The notes beneath the pieces were generated by a model. It did no database searches. It saw nothing but the letters and a program-made list of their open reading frames with translations, and had not been told where the DNA came from. This document shows, one piece after another, positions 53,350 to 62,069 of a stretch of DNA of 64,000 nt. Within the stretch, counting starts at the first letter, position 1; each line of letters opens with the position of its first letter. The stretch is from positions 372,001-436,000 of the forward strand of contig NZ_BQHJ01000003.1 in the NCBI RefSeq assembly GCF_021603645.1, read 5' to 3'. The DNA comes from Pseudomonas pseudonitroreducens. GTDB lineage: Bacteria; Pseudomonadota; Gammaproteobacteria; Pseudomonadales; Pseudomonadaceae. A program made the position numbers and the translations under genes.

Positions 53350-53723
53350 TGAATGGATTGAGTGAGTATTTTGACGCGCTTGATCGATTGGTTTCGGGAG
53401 CCCCGGTTCGATTGGGGTCTGATGCCAAAATAAATAAAGATAATGTTGCATTAGAAGCTGGTCGAGGGCGGGGTAGTATTAAAAAATCGCGACCGGTTTT
53501 TGATGACTTAATTAAGGCAATCGAAAAGGCTGCCCAGGAGAGATTAGAGGAAAGTATTCCTCCTGATAGTAAAGTAAAGGAAGAGTTAGAGTTCTATAAG
53601 GGTGAGTATGAGAAAGCTTTGGCCAGAGAGTTGTCTTTAGTGGTGGAGGTTATTGAATTAAGGAGGCAGTTCGCAAAAGCCAATTCAGCCTCCTTAAAGT
53701 TGGTGAAATCTACTTCTGAATGA
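53349..53723 (+). CDS. Small coiled-coil protein D of the recombinase module
   Basis: 124-aa charged protein whose ATG shares a base with the stop of C (TAATG), so it belongs to the same transcript. A central stretch ([20 protein letters not shown]) looks like a short DNA-binding helix pair; residues about 70-115 are heptad-rich coiled coil. In position and size it resembles TnpC (125 aa) of Tn554, but I see no definite homology. Its 3' end overlaps the convergent gloA by 14 bp. Confidence 0.7.
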   Translation: MNGLSEYFDALDRLVSGAPVRLGSDAKINKDNVALEAGRGRGSIKKSRPVFDDLIKAIEKAAQERLEESIPPDSKVKEELEFYKGEYEKALARELSLVVEVIELRRQFAKANSASLKLVKSTSE

Positions 53724-54090
53724 GTTCGATCTTATAGCCGTCAGGATCGGCGACAAAAGCAATCACGGTAGTGCCGTGCTTCATTGGGCCGGCTTCTCTC
53801 GTAACAACACCACCATTGTTTCGGATATCATCACATGCTTTGGCAGCATCTTTAACTTCAATTGCGATATGGCCATAGCCAGTACCAATTTCATAGCTAT
53901 CGACACCCCAGTTATGGGTTAGTTCGATAACACTGCTGTCTTCTTCACTGCCATAGCCGACGAAGGCCAGGGTGAACATACCTTCAGGATAGTCCGACTT
54001 GCGCAGCAGGGTCATTCCCAAGATTCTGGTGTAAAAGTCCAGGGACTTATCGAGATCGCCTACGCGTAACATAGTATGAAGCAGTCGCAT
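53710..54090 (-). CDS. gloA: Island-borne lactoylglutathione lyase (complete)
   Basis: 126-aa glyoxalase I with all four metal ligands H5, E56, H74 and E122 ([11 protein letters not shown]). It is clearly homologous along its length to the truncated host copy but AT-rich in codon use, so it arrived with the element and is not a local duplication. GAGGAG lies 7 nt before ATG 54090 and a TATAAT -10 is upstream. It probably replaces the host enzyme broken at 48030. It reads towards the recombinase genes. Confidence 0.92.
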   Translation of the reverse strand: MRLLHTMLRVGDLDKSLDFYTRILGMTLLRKSDYPEGMFTLAFVGYGSEEDSSVIELTHNWGVDSYEIGTGYGHIAIEVKDAAKACDDIRNNGGVVTREAGPMKHGTTVIAFVADPDGYKIELIQK

Positions 54091-54117
54091 TATATTTCTC
54101 CTCACTTAGCTTTCTTC

Positions 54118-54123
54118 ATTATA
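54118..54123 (-). promoter_or_regulatory. -10 element for the island gloA
   Basis: TATAAT on the minus strand, 28 bp before the start codon and preceded by TG. The -35 is poor (GACTTA at 17 bp), so this is a moderate candidate for the gene's own promoter. Confidence 0.45.
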
Positions 54124-54277
54124 CATGAATCTAATTTGGATAAGTCTTGTGGGATCACGGCTTGGGCGTGACTCGTGCTAGTAGACTGCCAGATATTCCT
54201 CACATTCCTTATGACATTTCGTCCCTTCCTCACGCTCATTCCCTAATCGCCGGCTTGAAAGAGAAATCGCAAAAGGC

Positions 54278-54308
54278 TTGATGAAACGATACGTACCGTA
54301 TATATAAT
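54278..54308 (+). promoter_or_regulatory. Promoter with operator-like dyad
   Basis: TTGATG (54278-54283) and TATAAT (54303-54308), spacing 19 bp, with the dyad ATACG-TAC-CGTAT (54289-54301) between them, the place where a repressor would block polymerase. The transcript would have a 210-base leader before the oxidoreductase. The rest of 54124-54520 shows no supportable gene. Confidence 0.5.
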
Positions 54309-54520
54309 CGATGCCCTTCAGTGCTTGCTCCGCTTTCGGACGCGGAGGAACGCAAGCCGGTTGGGGGATAGGGAGCGAGAAGAGGCCCAGGAGGGCTGGC
54401 CCTGGGTGCGGTTTGGGATTGAGCTTTCCGCTTGGTCTCCACTTGGGACTCCCTCATACACAAGGCTCGGCTCTAGAGAGCCGATTTGGCGTCATTCCTT
54501 CACCGAGAGAAGCCACGAAA

Positions 54521-55816
54521 ATGTCGAACCCAAGAGGTGCCGCTGCAGTGCTGGCAAGTCCGCTCCAAATTAATGGGGTCGAGATCAAGAACCGGATCAT
54601 CCTGGGGCCTATGGCTGTATTAAGACCGCAAGAGGATGGTCGCCCCAGCGACCAAAGCATTGCGTTCCTGAGGCGCAGAGCCAAGGGAGGAGTAGGCCTC
54701 GTCATTGTTGGCGGGTCTGTCTGCAGTGAGCGGGCTTGGAACGAATCCCCCTTCGTGCCGGTACTTCGTTTCGACAAAGAGGATTTTCTTGAGGATCTGA
54801 AGCGGCTTACTGATGCCGTTCATGGGGATGGCGCACCTGTTTTTGCGCAACTCTTCCCAAGCTTTGGCCGCATGGGGGTGCCTCGCAATGGAAATTCGAT
54901 CTCGGCGGCTAGCCCGAAGCCCGTGAGGATTGGTTCCGGTGGTTTACCTGACCATCTCTACATCCCTGGTGGACATGTTTCACCGACGCCAAACGAGGCT
55001 TCTGTGGAAGAAATCCAGGAGCTGCAAGCTAGCGTTGTAACTGCAGCGCTCCGCGTCAAAAGGGCGGGTTTCGACGGCGTCGAGATTGGAGCGCACATGT
55101 GCTACTTCTACTCGTCTTTCCTCTCGCCTCTGTCGAACCAACGCACCGATGAGTACGGTGGTACAGCCGAAAATCGCGCTCGTATCCTCCGCGACTTGGT
55201 TGCTGCAGTTCGTGCCGCGGTGGGACCATATTATCCCGTGGGCGTGCGCATGAGCGTGAATGACCATGTGCCAGGTGGCCAAGGGCCAGAGGGCTTCGCG
55301 GAGGTGGCCGCTCACATTGCGAAGGCGGGTCTCGATTTCGTCTCACTCAGCGAGGGGAATTACGAGTCGATGCGCGATAACGTCCCCAGCACGTCTGGAA
55401 ACATGCTTGAGCACGGTGAGCCGCAGGCATTTCGTAAAGCGCTGGGTAGCGAAGTGCGGTTGTTCTTATCAAGCACACCTAGGCCGTTTCAAGCGGCTGC
55501 AGCCATCGTGGCCGGCCACGCTGATGCCACCATGCTGGCTCGGCAGATGCTCGCTGATCCTGATTACGCTGTGAAGGTTATTGAAGGGAGAGACAGTGAG
55601 ATCGTCTGGTGCGACCACAGCAACTCCTGCCTGCGCCGCCTGATCCTCAATGCCCCTGTCGCTTGCCACAAGAACCCTGAGATGGGGCGCGAAGATCCAA
55701 ACGCACTGCTCGCTACCACTGGCCAGAACCTGGCTGTATGGGCGGCGGGGAATAGGTTGCTAATGGGGGTTGCTGACAAAATCGCGCGAGTCATCAAGAG
55801 TCGCACTGCGAATTGA
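54521..55816 (+). CDS. NADH:flavin oxidoreductase, 2,4-dienoyl-CoA reductase type
   Basis: 431-aa FMN TIM-barrel enzyme of the Old Yellow Enzyme superfamily. Typical blocks: LQINGVEIKNRIILGPM, VEIGAHMCYFYSSFLSPLSNQRTDEYGG, and VGVRMS. After the barrel are Cys 364, 370 and 382 in CDHSNSC and ACHKNP; the usual CxxCxxxC 4Fe-4S set is short by one Cys and one residue, so cluster binding is doubtful. The FAD/NAD domain of full-length dienoyl-CoA reductases is absent. Substrate unknown. ATG 54521 starts the conserved region; a longer frame upstream looks like leader. Confidence 0.82.
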   Translation: MSNPRGAAAVLASPLQINGVEIKNRIILGPMAVLRPQEDGRPSDQSIAFLRRRAKGGVGLVIVGGSVCSERAWNESPFVPVLRFDKEDFLEDLKRLTDAVHGDGAPVFAQLFPSFGRMGVPRNGNSISAASPKPVRIGSGGLPDHLYIPGGHVSPTPNEASVEEIQELQASVVTAALRVKRAGFDGVEIGAHMCYFYSSFLSPLSNQRTDEYGGTAENRARILRDLVAAVRAAVGPYYPVGVRMSVNDHVPGGQGPEGFAEVAAHIAKAGLDFVSLSEGNYESMRDNVPSTSGNMLEHGEPQAFRKALGSEVRLFLSSTPRPFQAAAAIVAGHADATMLARQMLADPDYAVKVIEGRDSEIVWCDHSNSCLRRLILNAPVACHKNPEMGREDPNALLATTGQNLAVWAAGNRLLMGVADKIARVIKSRTAN

Positions 55817-55986
55817 GTTCCTACTCCTATTCATCTTCAGTGGGCGGCCAATGACGATCAGGGCGAGATACTAGCTCTGAAGTTTTCGCCTCGCACTGAG
55901 CGTTGCTGGCCTGTCCTGACCTGCTGGGCTATCGCTGCCTCCTGGCTCGGGCTATTTTCGTGGATCACGGACGGGAGGGGATAGGG

Positions 55987-56712
55987 ATGTTCTGGAAAAG
56001 AGAAAGGACGGTGCGGGTTGAGTTTCTCAGTCCGCCTGTCATGGTTACTGCGACCGCGCCGCTAAGCGCGGCTGAATCGAAGCCGGTGAGTCACGGGCTG
56101 CTCAGCCTTGAGCAGCTTCTTAAGCTTGCAACGATCATGATTGCGGTCGTGAATACCGCCCTGGTTGTGCTGGGTTACATGCGCTATGTCGGGGTGCTAC
56201 AGCAATATGGCATTAGCAGAACAGAAGTGGCTTTCACGCTCTCTGATTTGCTCTCCTTCGGGTACGTCGGCTTTCTAAATATGACGTTCTCGGGTCAGGT
56301 CGCGGTGGCTGCGGTCAGCACTGCCATTTGCCTGCCAGTGATGGCCGTGGTGATTCGACTCAAGAGGAGCATGCATCAGCTGCTGCAGTTCCTGCTTGTC
56401 TGGTGCATTTCGACAGGGCTCTTTTTCCTGGTAACCGCCCCTTACTGGGTTGGCTATAACCCAGGAAAGGAGGCCGCGCTACGGATGGCTGCCAAGTCGC
56501 TAAAGATCGTGGAGGAAGAACTCCAGGGGCTGTCGATTGAGCAAGAGGTCAGCACGGATTCGGGGTCATTGACGGGGACCATTCTCCTGGCGATGCCTGA
56601 AATTACGTACCTGCTCAAAGAGGATGTGCTCTACAAAATTCGCGCTTCTGATGGCCATATCCTGCGGAAGACGCATCTCAAGCCGACCCTGAAATCGACT
56701 ACCGCCGAGTAG
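55987..56712 (+). CDS. Membrane protein of unknown function
   Basis: 241-aa protein with three predicted spans (about residues 46-68, 105-123, 130-153) and a soluble C-terminal domain of about 85 residues (EEELQGLSIEQEVSTDSG onward). ATG 55987 has GGAGGGG just upstream. I do not recognise the family. It sits 170 bp after the oxidoreductase, on the same strand, and before the KAP gene. Confidence 0.7.
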   Translation: MFWKRERTVRVEFLSPPVMVTATAPLSAAESKPVSHGLLSLEQLLKLATIMIAVVNTALVVLGYMRYVGVLQQYGISRTEVAFTLSDLLSFGYVGFLNMTFSGQVAVAAVSTAICLPVMAVVIRLKRSMHQLLQFLLVWCISTGLFFLVTAPYWVGYNPGKEAALRMAAKSLKIVEEELQGLSIEQEVSTDSGSLTGTILLAMPEITYLLKEDVLYKIRASDGHILRKTHLKPTLKSTTAE

Positions 56713-56981
56713 AGGTGAAGTGGCTGCAGGTCTGGTCGCCTATACGGGAAAAAATATGCGAAAAAAAATGTGAATGAATTTGCGGGAAAACAGCTTCAGA
56801 CCCCCGAGATAGAGGTGCTCGTTATTGCGGCGAAATGTGCATTTTCGTCTCTGTGATTTTGCTACTCATCCAGCTCAGTTTGCCCTGCGGGGGAGACTGG
56901 TCTCTTTGCAGATGCTGATGCAGCAGTTGGCCGTTTGGCACGCCAGCGCGGTCTCGACTGGTCACCGGTGAGCGAGCGAAG

Positions 56982-57018
56982 TAATCTCACCCTAAGTAGC
57001 CAATTGCTACTCAGATTA
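56982..57018. promoter_or_regulatory. Nested inverted repeat before the KAP gene
   Basis: Inner arms AGTAGC (56995-57000) and GCTACT (57006-57011) around CAATT, outer arms TAATCT (56982-56987) and AGATTA (57013-57018). It ends 12 bp before the KAP start codon and overlaps its ribosome binding site (AGGGA), so it may be an operator or an RNA hairpin controlling translation. The rest of 56713-57029 has A-rich tracts near 56750-56772 and no supportable gene. Confidence 0.5.
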
Positions 57019-57029
57019 GGGATGATCGA

Positions 57030-58298
57030 ATGCAAGACTTTCGTCGCATTATGCCGGCGGTTCTGGATCGTCATATCGAGACTGAAGACCAGGACGCTTT
57101 CGGGCATCGGCACTACGCTCAAGCGCTACGTTGTTTGATTGAGGATGAAGGCCATAGACCCCCCTTTAGCATTGGTCTGCTAGGAGGCTGGGGAACGGGC
57201 AAAAGCTCAGTCAAAGAGCTCTACACGCGAGCGCTGGCGGACGACACCGCGAAGGAGGGGAAACAGCACCCTCGCAGCAAGCGGTTCAAAAGCATCACCT
57301 TTAATGCTTGGCGCTTCGGCGGTAAAGAGCAGGACATCAAACGGGCTTTGCTTCGCCATGTCTTTCTCGAGCTAGGCGGCGACGAAGGGAAGCTCCAGGA
57401 TGATCTCTACCGGAACGTGACGCACACGCAGTCAGTTGCCAAGCCTGTCTGCGAGCTCATCAAGCAGCATCTCATCAGCTGGGCCGCGCCGGCACCAGCC
57501 TTTCTGATTGCCTTCTTCACTTACCTCTTTGTCGTTTGCATAGGTTTGGTTTGGCTGCCTCTTGAAAACGGGGTTGTTCAAGCCTTTTTTGTTATGGCCG
57601 TAACGGGGATTTATGGCTACCTCGTGAAGGTCATGAAACCTTCATCCGTTAGCCCATTCAGCACCATTACTAGGGTGCATCTCCCCAGTGTGTCCGCGGA
57701 GCAGTATGAAGAGCTGCTCCTTCAGCAACTTCGTAAGTTCAAGCCCGCCAGAGGTAACGCAGTACCCTACGAGCGGCTTGTCATTTTCGTTGATGACCTT
57801 GATCGGCTTTCCGCAGAGGAGATGGTCCTAGGGCTGGATGCTGTACGCACGTTTATGGAGATTCCCGCTGACAAGCTTCCCGAAAATTTAGGGCTGGTCT
57901 TCGTCATCTCTTGTGATGAAGGGAAGGTTGCTGATGCCCTTTCCCGTCGGCGCGGTAACCCGGAGCAACCCGGCTCGATTTTCAATCCAACTGATGCCCG
58001 GCGTTATCTCGACCGCATTTTTCAGTTCAGGTTAGAGATCCCGCCACCGCCGCGTAATGACATGCGGCAGTTTGCGCTCTCGAAGCTAAAAGCTTTCCCA
58101 GATCTCGTGAGTGAGATCGCTGAAAAGGGAGCATCGGTCGAACAGGTGGTTGACCGTATGATCCACACGAACGTCACCGACCCTCGCAACGCTCTTCAGA
58201 TCGTCAACGCTTTCACCCAGACTTGGTGGTTGGCCCGAGCGCGGGAGCAGGATGCGATTGGAAGTGATCGCCCGGGGGGCTTCACGAGGGGGCGGTGA
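57030..58298 (+). CDS. KAP-family P-loop NTPase, possibly frameshifted N-terminal half
   Basis: 422-aa membrane-anchored NTPase. Walker A GGWGTGKS is at residues 52-59; two membrane spans are inserted at about 151-176 and 183-200; Walker B VIFVDDLDRL is at 251-260, followed by the KAP stretch DARRYLDRIFQFRLEIPPP and a sensor/lid region to QTWWLARARE. AGGGA is 7 nt before ATG 57030. The end, GSDRPGGFTRGR then TGA, comes after a G6 run; with one more G the frame would read GGLHEGAVTNHPI and run directly into the next gene. KAP NTPases occur in phage-defence systems. Confidence 0.85.
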   Translation: MQDFRRIMPAVLDRHIETEDQDAFGHRHYAQALRCLIEDEGHRPPFSIGLLGGWGTGKSSVKELYTRALADDTAKEGKQHPRSKRFKSITFNAWRFGGKEQDIKRALLRHVFLELGGDEGKLQDDLYRNVTHTQSVAKPVCELIKQHLISWAAPAPAFLIAFFTYLFVVCIGLVWLPLENGVVQAFFVMAVTGIYGYLVKVMKPSSVSPFSTITRVHLPSVSAEQYEELLLQQLRKFKPARGNAVPYERLVIFVDDLDRLSAEEMVLGLDAVRTFMEIPADKLPENLGLVFVISCDEGKVADALSRRRGNPEQPGSIFNPTDARRYLDRIFQFRLEIPPPPRNDMRQFALSKLKAFPDLVSEIAEKGASVEQVVDRMIHTNVTDPRNALQIVNAFTQTWWLARAREQDAIGSDRPGGFTRGR

Positions 58299-61108
58299 CG
58301 AACCACCCGATTCCACTAGGCGCCCTCAGCGCCGCGCGAGTGAGCTTCCCAGGTTTCTACGGCGATCTCCAGGACGACCCGCAGCTCCTTCTCCGATTGA
58401 CCGGCTTGATGGTCAGAAACACTCCGCTCAAAGACGAGCCGCTTGAGTCCCGCCATATCCTTAAGCGCTACGTTGAGGAAGATGCGGAGGGTAAAACCAT
58501 CCTTGTAGAGGGGCATCGGGAGCTGCGCCAGTTCCTAGCAAGCTTGGTTGGCATCCACTGGCCGGATTCCCTTCAAAGCTTGATTCTCCTATCCGAAGAT
58601 TTCGCGACTCGCCAATACGGCGGCCAGGCTTCGCGAATTTACGGGTACTTGGTCTCTGGAGATACCCAAGGGTTCCTGGAGGCTCTTTCGCCGCGAGCCA
58701 ACGACTTCCTGAGCGATCAGGAGGCGCAACTGCTTCACGGCATGCTTAGCGAGCTCCATCGCACGGAGGAGGCACTCAAATTCAACGCAATGCGCGTTGT
58801 TGCGGATGTGATTGGCAGACTACCGCCGCGCACCCGTACCTTGATTCTTGGCATTCTTTGCAATGACATTGTCACCTCACCGGATCTTCGCTCTCTCCTC
58901 GGCATCGAGAAGATTGCGCGAATTACCGCTGTTGCTGGTCCGACCGATCAGCAAGACATTGCTTCCGTACTCGTTGAGGAGTTGCTTGTAAGCGGTCGGA
59001 AGGCCTCGATGCGTCTGCCCAGTGGCCAGGCTCCAAACCTTGATGAAGCTGTTGAAATGGCCAAAGGGGCGGCAGGCATTGTCCTATCAGTGTTTGCTGC
59101 TCATGGGTTGCCTGCTCAAGCGAAAGAGCACCTCACCGATTGGGTCTGTGATCGCACCGTTTCGGTTGATGCCGGTGCCGTCAAATTAGGCTTCATTGAG
59201 CTGCAGCACTGGATGGGCAGCTACGAAGCGACACTGCTGCCTGAGATCGGGCCCCGCTATATCGAACAACTGACGACCGAACTTCGCCGTTTCGAGAAGA
59301 AAACAGAAGGCTTCGAGCCGCTTGACTCATTGGACATGCAACTGACAGCCGCGCGACTCAACACTGTGTGGGCGCGTTTGGCCAGCGAGGGTGAAGAAAG
59401 TAGGTCGATGCTGTGGGATCAGGTGGCCAATCTCGCTGAGACGCTCGCGCCAGAAGTGACAGGAAGCGTTATGGATGCCCTTGAGCGGTATGCACCATAT
59501 GCTCAGGATGAGCAGTTGCTGGAGTGCCTCACTAGGTTCAGTCGTCGAGTGTCAGGCTTTGAAAAATCACCGCTCGATTACGAGCGGGCGTTCCGGTTGC
59601 TTATCGACAAAGGCGCTGAACGTCTCGTCCATTTCAACGATGAGTACTTTGCCGATTACGCGAACCTTTCGATTGAGTTGGCTCGTATCGACAGCTGCGA
59701 GAACGACGCAGCCGAGGTCTTCCGAATCTTTGTCGTTCATAACGTGCGGGCCCTCAGTGCGGTAGCCAGATCTTGGATCGGTGAGCCGCTCATCGATGTT
59801 CCGAGTGTGTGCCGCAGGCAGTTGTTTGCTGAGTATGGAGACTTGCCAGAAGAGGATCAGGAGGCATTGGCGGATAGCCTAACGAACCTGACGGATAGCT
59901 CGGAACTCGACGAAGACGATGGGGCTGTTTACCTCGATGCTGCGGAGTGTATTCCGGCTGAGTCTTGGGGCGATGGCTATCTACAACCACATCTTGATCA
60001 ATTGTTGCCGAAGCTCAGTGCCAAGGTTGGCAACTGGGAGAAGTACCTTTCCCAGATCTTGCCTGGGCTGTCTCAAATCATTGTGCATACTAGCCCAGGC
60101 GTTCTTGGGCCCGCTCTGCAGGCGCTTTTCAGTGGAGCTAGATCGTACAAAGAGACGTTCGATCCACTGCACGGCCACTTTGTTGGCCGCTGGCCATCGG
60201 TTCAGCAACTCCCCCATGGATATGCACCTCAGACCTTATTTGCAGAGGCCATGCAGACTGCCACCTCATCACCTGGGTTCGTAGGTCGGAATGCTCTCGC
60301 GTCCATGAAGAGCATGTTGGTCGATGAGGTTGTGCCCGAAACGTTGGCCATCAACCTCGTCGAAACGGCGTGCGTGGTCTGGAGGCAGCGACCTGCAGAG
60401 GCCGTCGATCTCCTGAGCACGGGGAAGGAGGATCTGTCCGCTGCTCAGGTTGCTGATTTGGCTGACACCATTGACTTCAATGACGATGAGGAGGTTGGGC
60501 TGCTGGGACGGGTGTGGGAAGCAATCGCTCCAAACCAGTCCGTTTCCAATGATCTGGACGTGACAAAGGCGTTATTGGTCAAGGGGAAACGTGGAACCAT
60601 TAGTGATCCCGACCTCGCATTCGCAATGTGGTGCATCGCACTGGGGCACGAAGCGCATAGCAATCTCCGGAAGCTGCTGTTGGACGCTGGGACCAACGAT
60701 GAGCAGCGCACACGCCTGTTCAGTCAGATCACGCGTAACAGAGGTTTCCAGGACGACGGGGAGCTAAGGGAGATTCCTGCATTGGCCTTGAAGCTGTTCA
60801 AAACAGGCGATTCGCCGCTTGCCTGGGGGGCCGTTAAGTCCCTACGTCCGGAAATTGATAAGACCTTCCAGACGCAGGAGGAGCGGTTGGGGCTCGCGCG
60901 GTTGTTGCTCAATGAGTTGCAAGGTGGTGCTTCTGAAACCGCAAAGGGGTACATGGCGGAGTGGGCTAAATCCTTGGGAACCGAGGCCGTGTTGAAGGAC
61001 GTGGATCCCGTTAGGTTGTCTGAGCGCGAGCTCGATATCATCAATAATGTGTTTGGAAATAGCCGCTCAATGTCCGGTCTGCGGCGACGTTGGGATCGCC
61101 GCCAATAG
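58295..61108 (+). CDS. Large partner of KAP NTPase, possibly its C-terminal half
   Basis: 937-aa soluble, mostly helical protein. Its GTG start overlaps the KAP stop (GTGA), so it is either translationally coupled or the continuation of one 1360-aa protein split by a 1-base frameshift at 58274-58279. Its opening (TNHPIPLGALSAARVSFPGFYGDLQ) reads like the part that follows the lid of KAP proteins, favouring the second view. The rest shows repeated helical segments, HEAT-like by eye, and no catalytic motif I can name. Confidence 0.75.
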   Translation: MTNHPIPLGALSAARVSFPGFYGDLQDDPQLLLRLTGLMVRNTPLKDEPLESRHILKRYVEEDAEGKTILVEGHRELRQFLASLVGIHWPDSLQSLILLSEDFATRQYGGQASRIYGYLVSGDTQGFLEALSPRANDFLSDQEAQLLHGMLSELHRTEEALKFNAMRVVADVIGRLPPRTRTLILGILCNDIVTSPDLRSLLGIEKIARITAVAGPTDQQDIASVLVEELLVSGRKASMRLPSGQAPNLDEAVEMAKGAAGIVLSVFAAHGLPAQAKEHLTDWVCDRTVSVDAGAVKLGFIELQHWMGSYEATLLPEIGPRYIEQLTTELRRFEKKTEGFEPLDSLDMQLTAARLNTVWARLASEGEESRSMLWDQVANLAETLAPEVTGSVMDALERYAPYAQDEQLLECLTRFSRRVSGFEKSPLDYERAFRLLIDKGAERLVHFNDEYFADYANLSIELARIDSCENDAAEVFRIFVVHNVRALSAVARSWIGEPLIDVPSVCRRQLFAEYGDLPEEDQEALADSLTNLTDSSELDEDDGAVYLDAAECIPAESWGDGYLQPHLDQLLPKLSAKVGNWEKYLSQILPGLSQIIVHTSPGVLGPALQALFSGARSYKETFDPLHGHFVGRWPSVQQLPHGYAPQTLFAEAMQTATSSPGFVGRNALASMKSMLVDEVVPETLAINLVETACVVWRQRPAEAVDLLSTGKEDLSAAQVADLADTIDFNDDEEVGLLGRVWEAIAPNQSVSNDLDVTKALLVKGKRGTISDPDLAFAMWCIALGHEAHSNLRKLLLDAGTNDEQRTRLFSQITRNRGFQDDGELREIPALALKLFKTGDSPLAWGAVKSLRPEIDKTFQTQEERLGLARLLLNELQGGASETAKGYMAEWAKSLGTEAVLKDVDPVRLSERELDIINNVFGNSRSMSGLRRRWDRRQ

Positions 61109-61413
61109 TTGGGCAGAGCAAAAGATACCAGAAGAGGCCGAGGGCAAAGGTCGCTAATCCACAGGGGCAATCAAAAGGGCCTTCTGGTTACGTGCATCCC
61201 CAACATCCGTAGTTACAGGGTAGGACCCAATTCTTTTTGGACTACGAATTGGAGATCGAGTAAAGTTCCGCCAAGAGTGTGCATGAGCCTCCCCGCTCTA
61301 TAAATCCAGATGAGGTCCGCGTAGCACCTACTGCGGTCAGCTCGTAAAGGGCAAAAAGCAGGATGATCAGGCAGCGGCTGGTCCCTTTCTCGCAGTACGC
61401 CTTTGTATCGTCG

Positions 61414-61440
61414 AAACCCCGCAAGTGCGGGGTTTTTGCG
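61414..61440. terminator. Strong terminator after the KAP pair
   Basis: AAACCCCGCA-AG-TGCGGGGTTT followed by TT. The A and T runs let it work on both strands. The gap 61109-61413 between the large gene and this hairpin shows no supportable gene. Confidence 0.82.
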
Positions 61441-61474
61441 TATCTAACCCGCGCTGTCCATTGGGGCTCGTAGC

Positions 61475-61666
61475 TCAATCAAGGTTATGAGCAATATGCA
61501 GGACAAGCTTCAGGGGCTCGGAGCTCGCCGCAATGCTAAAGAGAATGTCGCGCTTGCTGCGAGGTAGTTGCTTAGCGCAGCGTTTCGCAGTGGCCTTGAT
61601 AGCACTGTCGGTGCCATGGATTTTTGCTGCGAGCAGAAGTGCAAGGACGGCATCCTGAAGGTTCAC
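61475..61666 (-). CDS. Small hypothetical protein
   Basis: 63-aa frame starting at GTG 61666 with GGAG about 11 nt upstream. The product is helical and Ala/Leu/Lys-rich (NLQDAVLALLLAAKIHG, then KATAKRCAKQLPRSKR). I do not recognise it. Opposite in direction to its neighbours and close to a terminator; it could be a real small gene or chance. Confidence 0.4.
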   Translation of the reverse strand: MNLQDAVLALLLAAKIHGTDSAIKATAKRCAKQLPRSKRDILFSIAASSEPLKLVLHIAHNLD

Positions 61667-61796
61667 TTTGAAACGAGCTCCATGGGGGACCTATAACGAT
61701 TTCTTTGTCAGGTGGAGGTCTCAAGTCTGAAGCACCCTGACCAATTTCCCAAGCGACGTCGCAATCGCTTTTTGTCTTGATACGTTGGCTGTGGCC

Positions 61797-62069
61797 ATGA
61801 GGTTTTTGATGCGATCAGACGACCTGGAACGCCAGATGCGTGAGGCCCTGGGTATCCAGCCTAGGAAAGAAAAAAGGACAATTGAAGCTAGTAATCCGAT
61901 GCGAGGGTACCTGATTGTCTTAAGCGTTCGTCGACAGGAAGGGCCCGCATTTCGGTATGAGTTCCGCTCGCGCTCACTGAGCAGAACCGAAGCAATCCTT
62001 GAGGCGGAGAAAAGCGCTCGAGCAGATGGCTACAGACCTTGGGCGTTGTTGGATGTCATCGATGCTTAG
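61797..62069 (+). CDS. Small hypothetical protein
   Basis: 90-aa protein. An N-terminal amphipathic helix (DDLERQMREALGIQ) is followed by a beta-alpha unit (GYLIVLSVRRQEGPAFRYEFRSRSLSRTEAILEAEKSARADGY). ATG 61797 has no clear Shine-Dalgarno; TTG 61785 is in frame. Function unknown. The 274 bp after it hold no clear gene. Confidence 0.5.
   Translation: MRFLMRSDDLERQMREALGIQPRKEKRTIEASNPMRGYLIVLSVRRQEGPAFRYEFRSRSLSRTEAILEAEKSARADGYRPWALLDVIDA

Noticed and set aside
54311-54520. N-terminal 70-residue extension of the oxidoreductase
   Set aside because: The frame is open to 54311, but the product is Gly/Pro/Arg-rich without family similarity; the conserved region begins at ATG 54521.
56935-57138. 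67-aa plus-strand frame overlapping the KAP start
   Set aside because: It overlaps the KAP gene in another frame, covers the dyad region, and has no recognisable domain.
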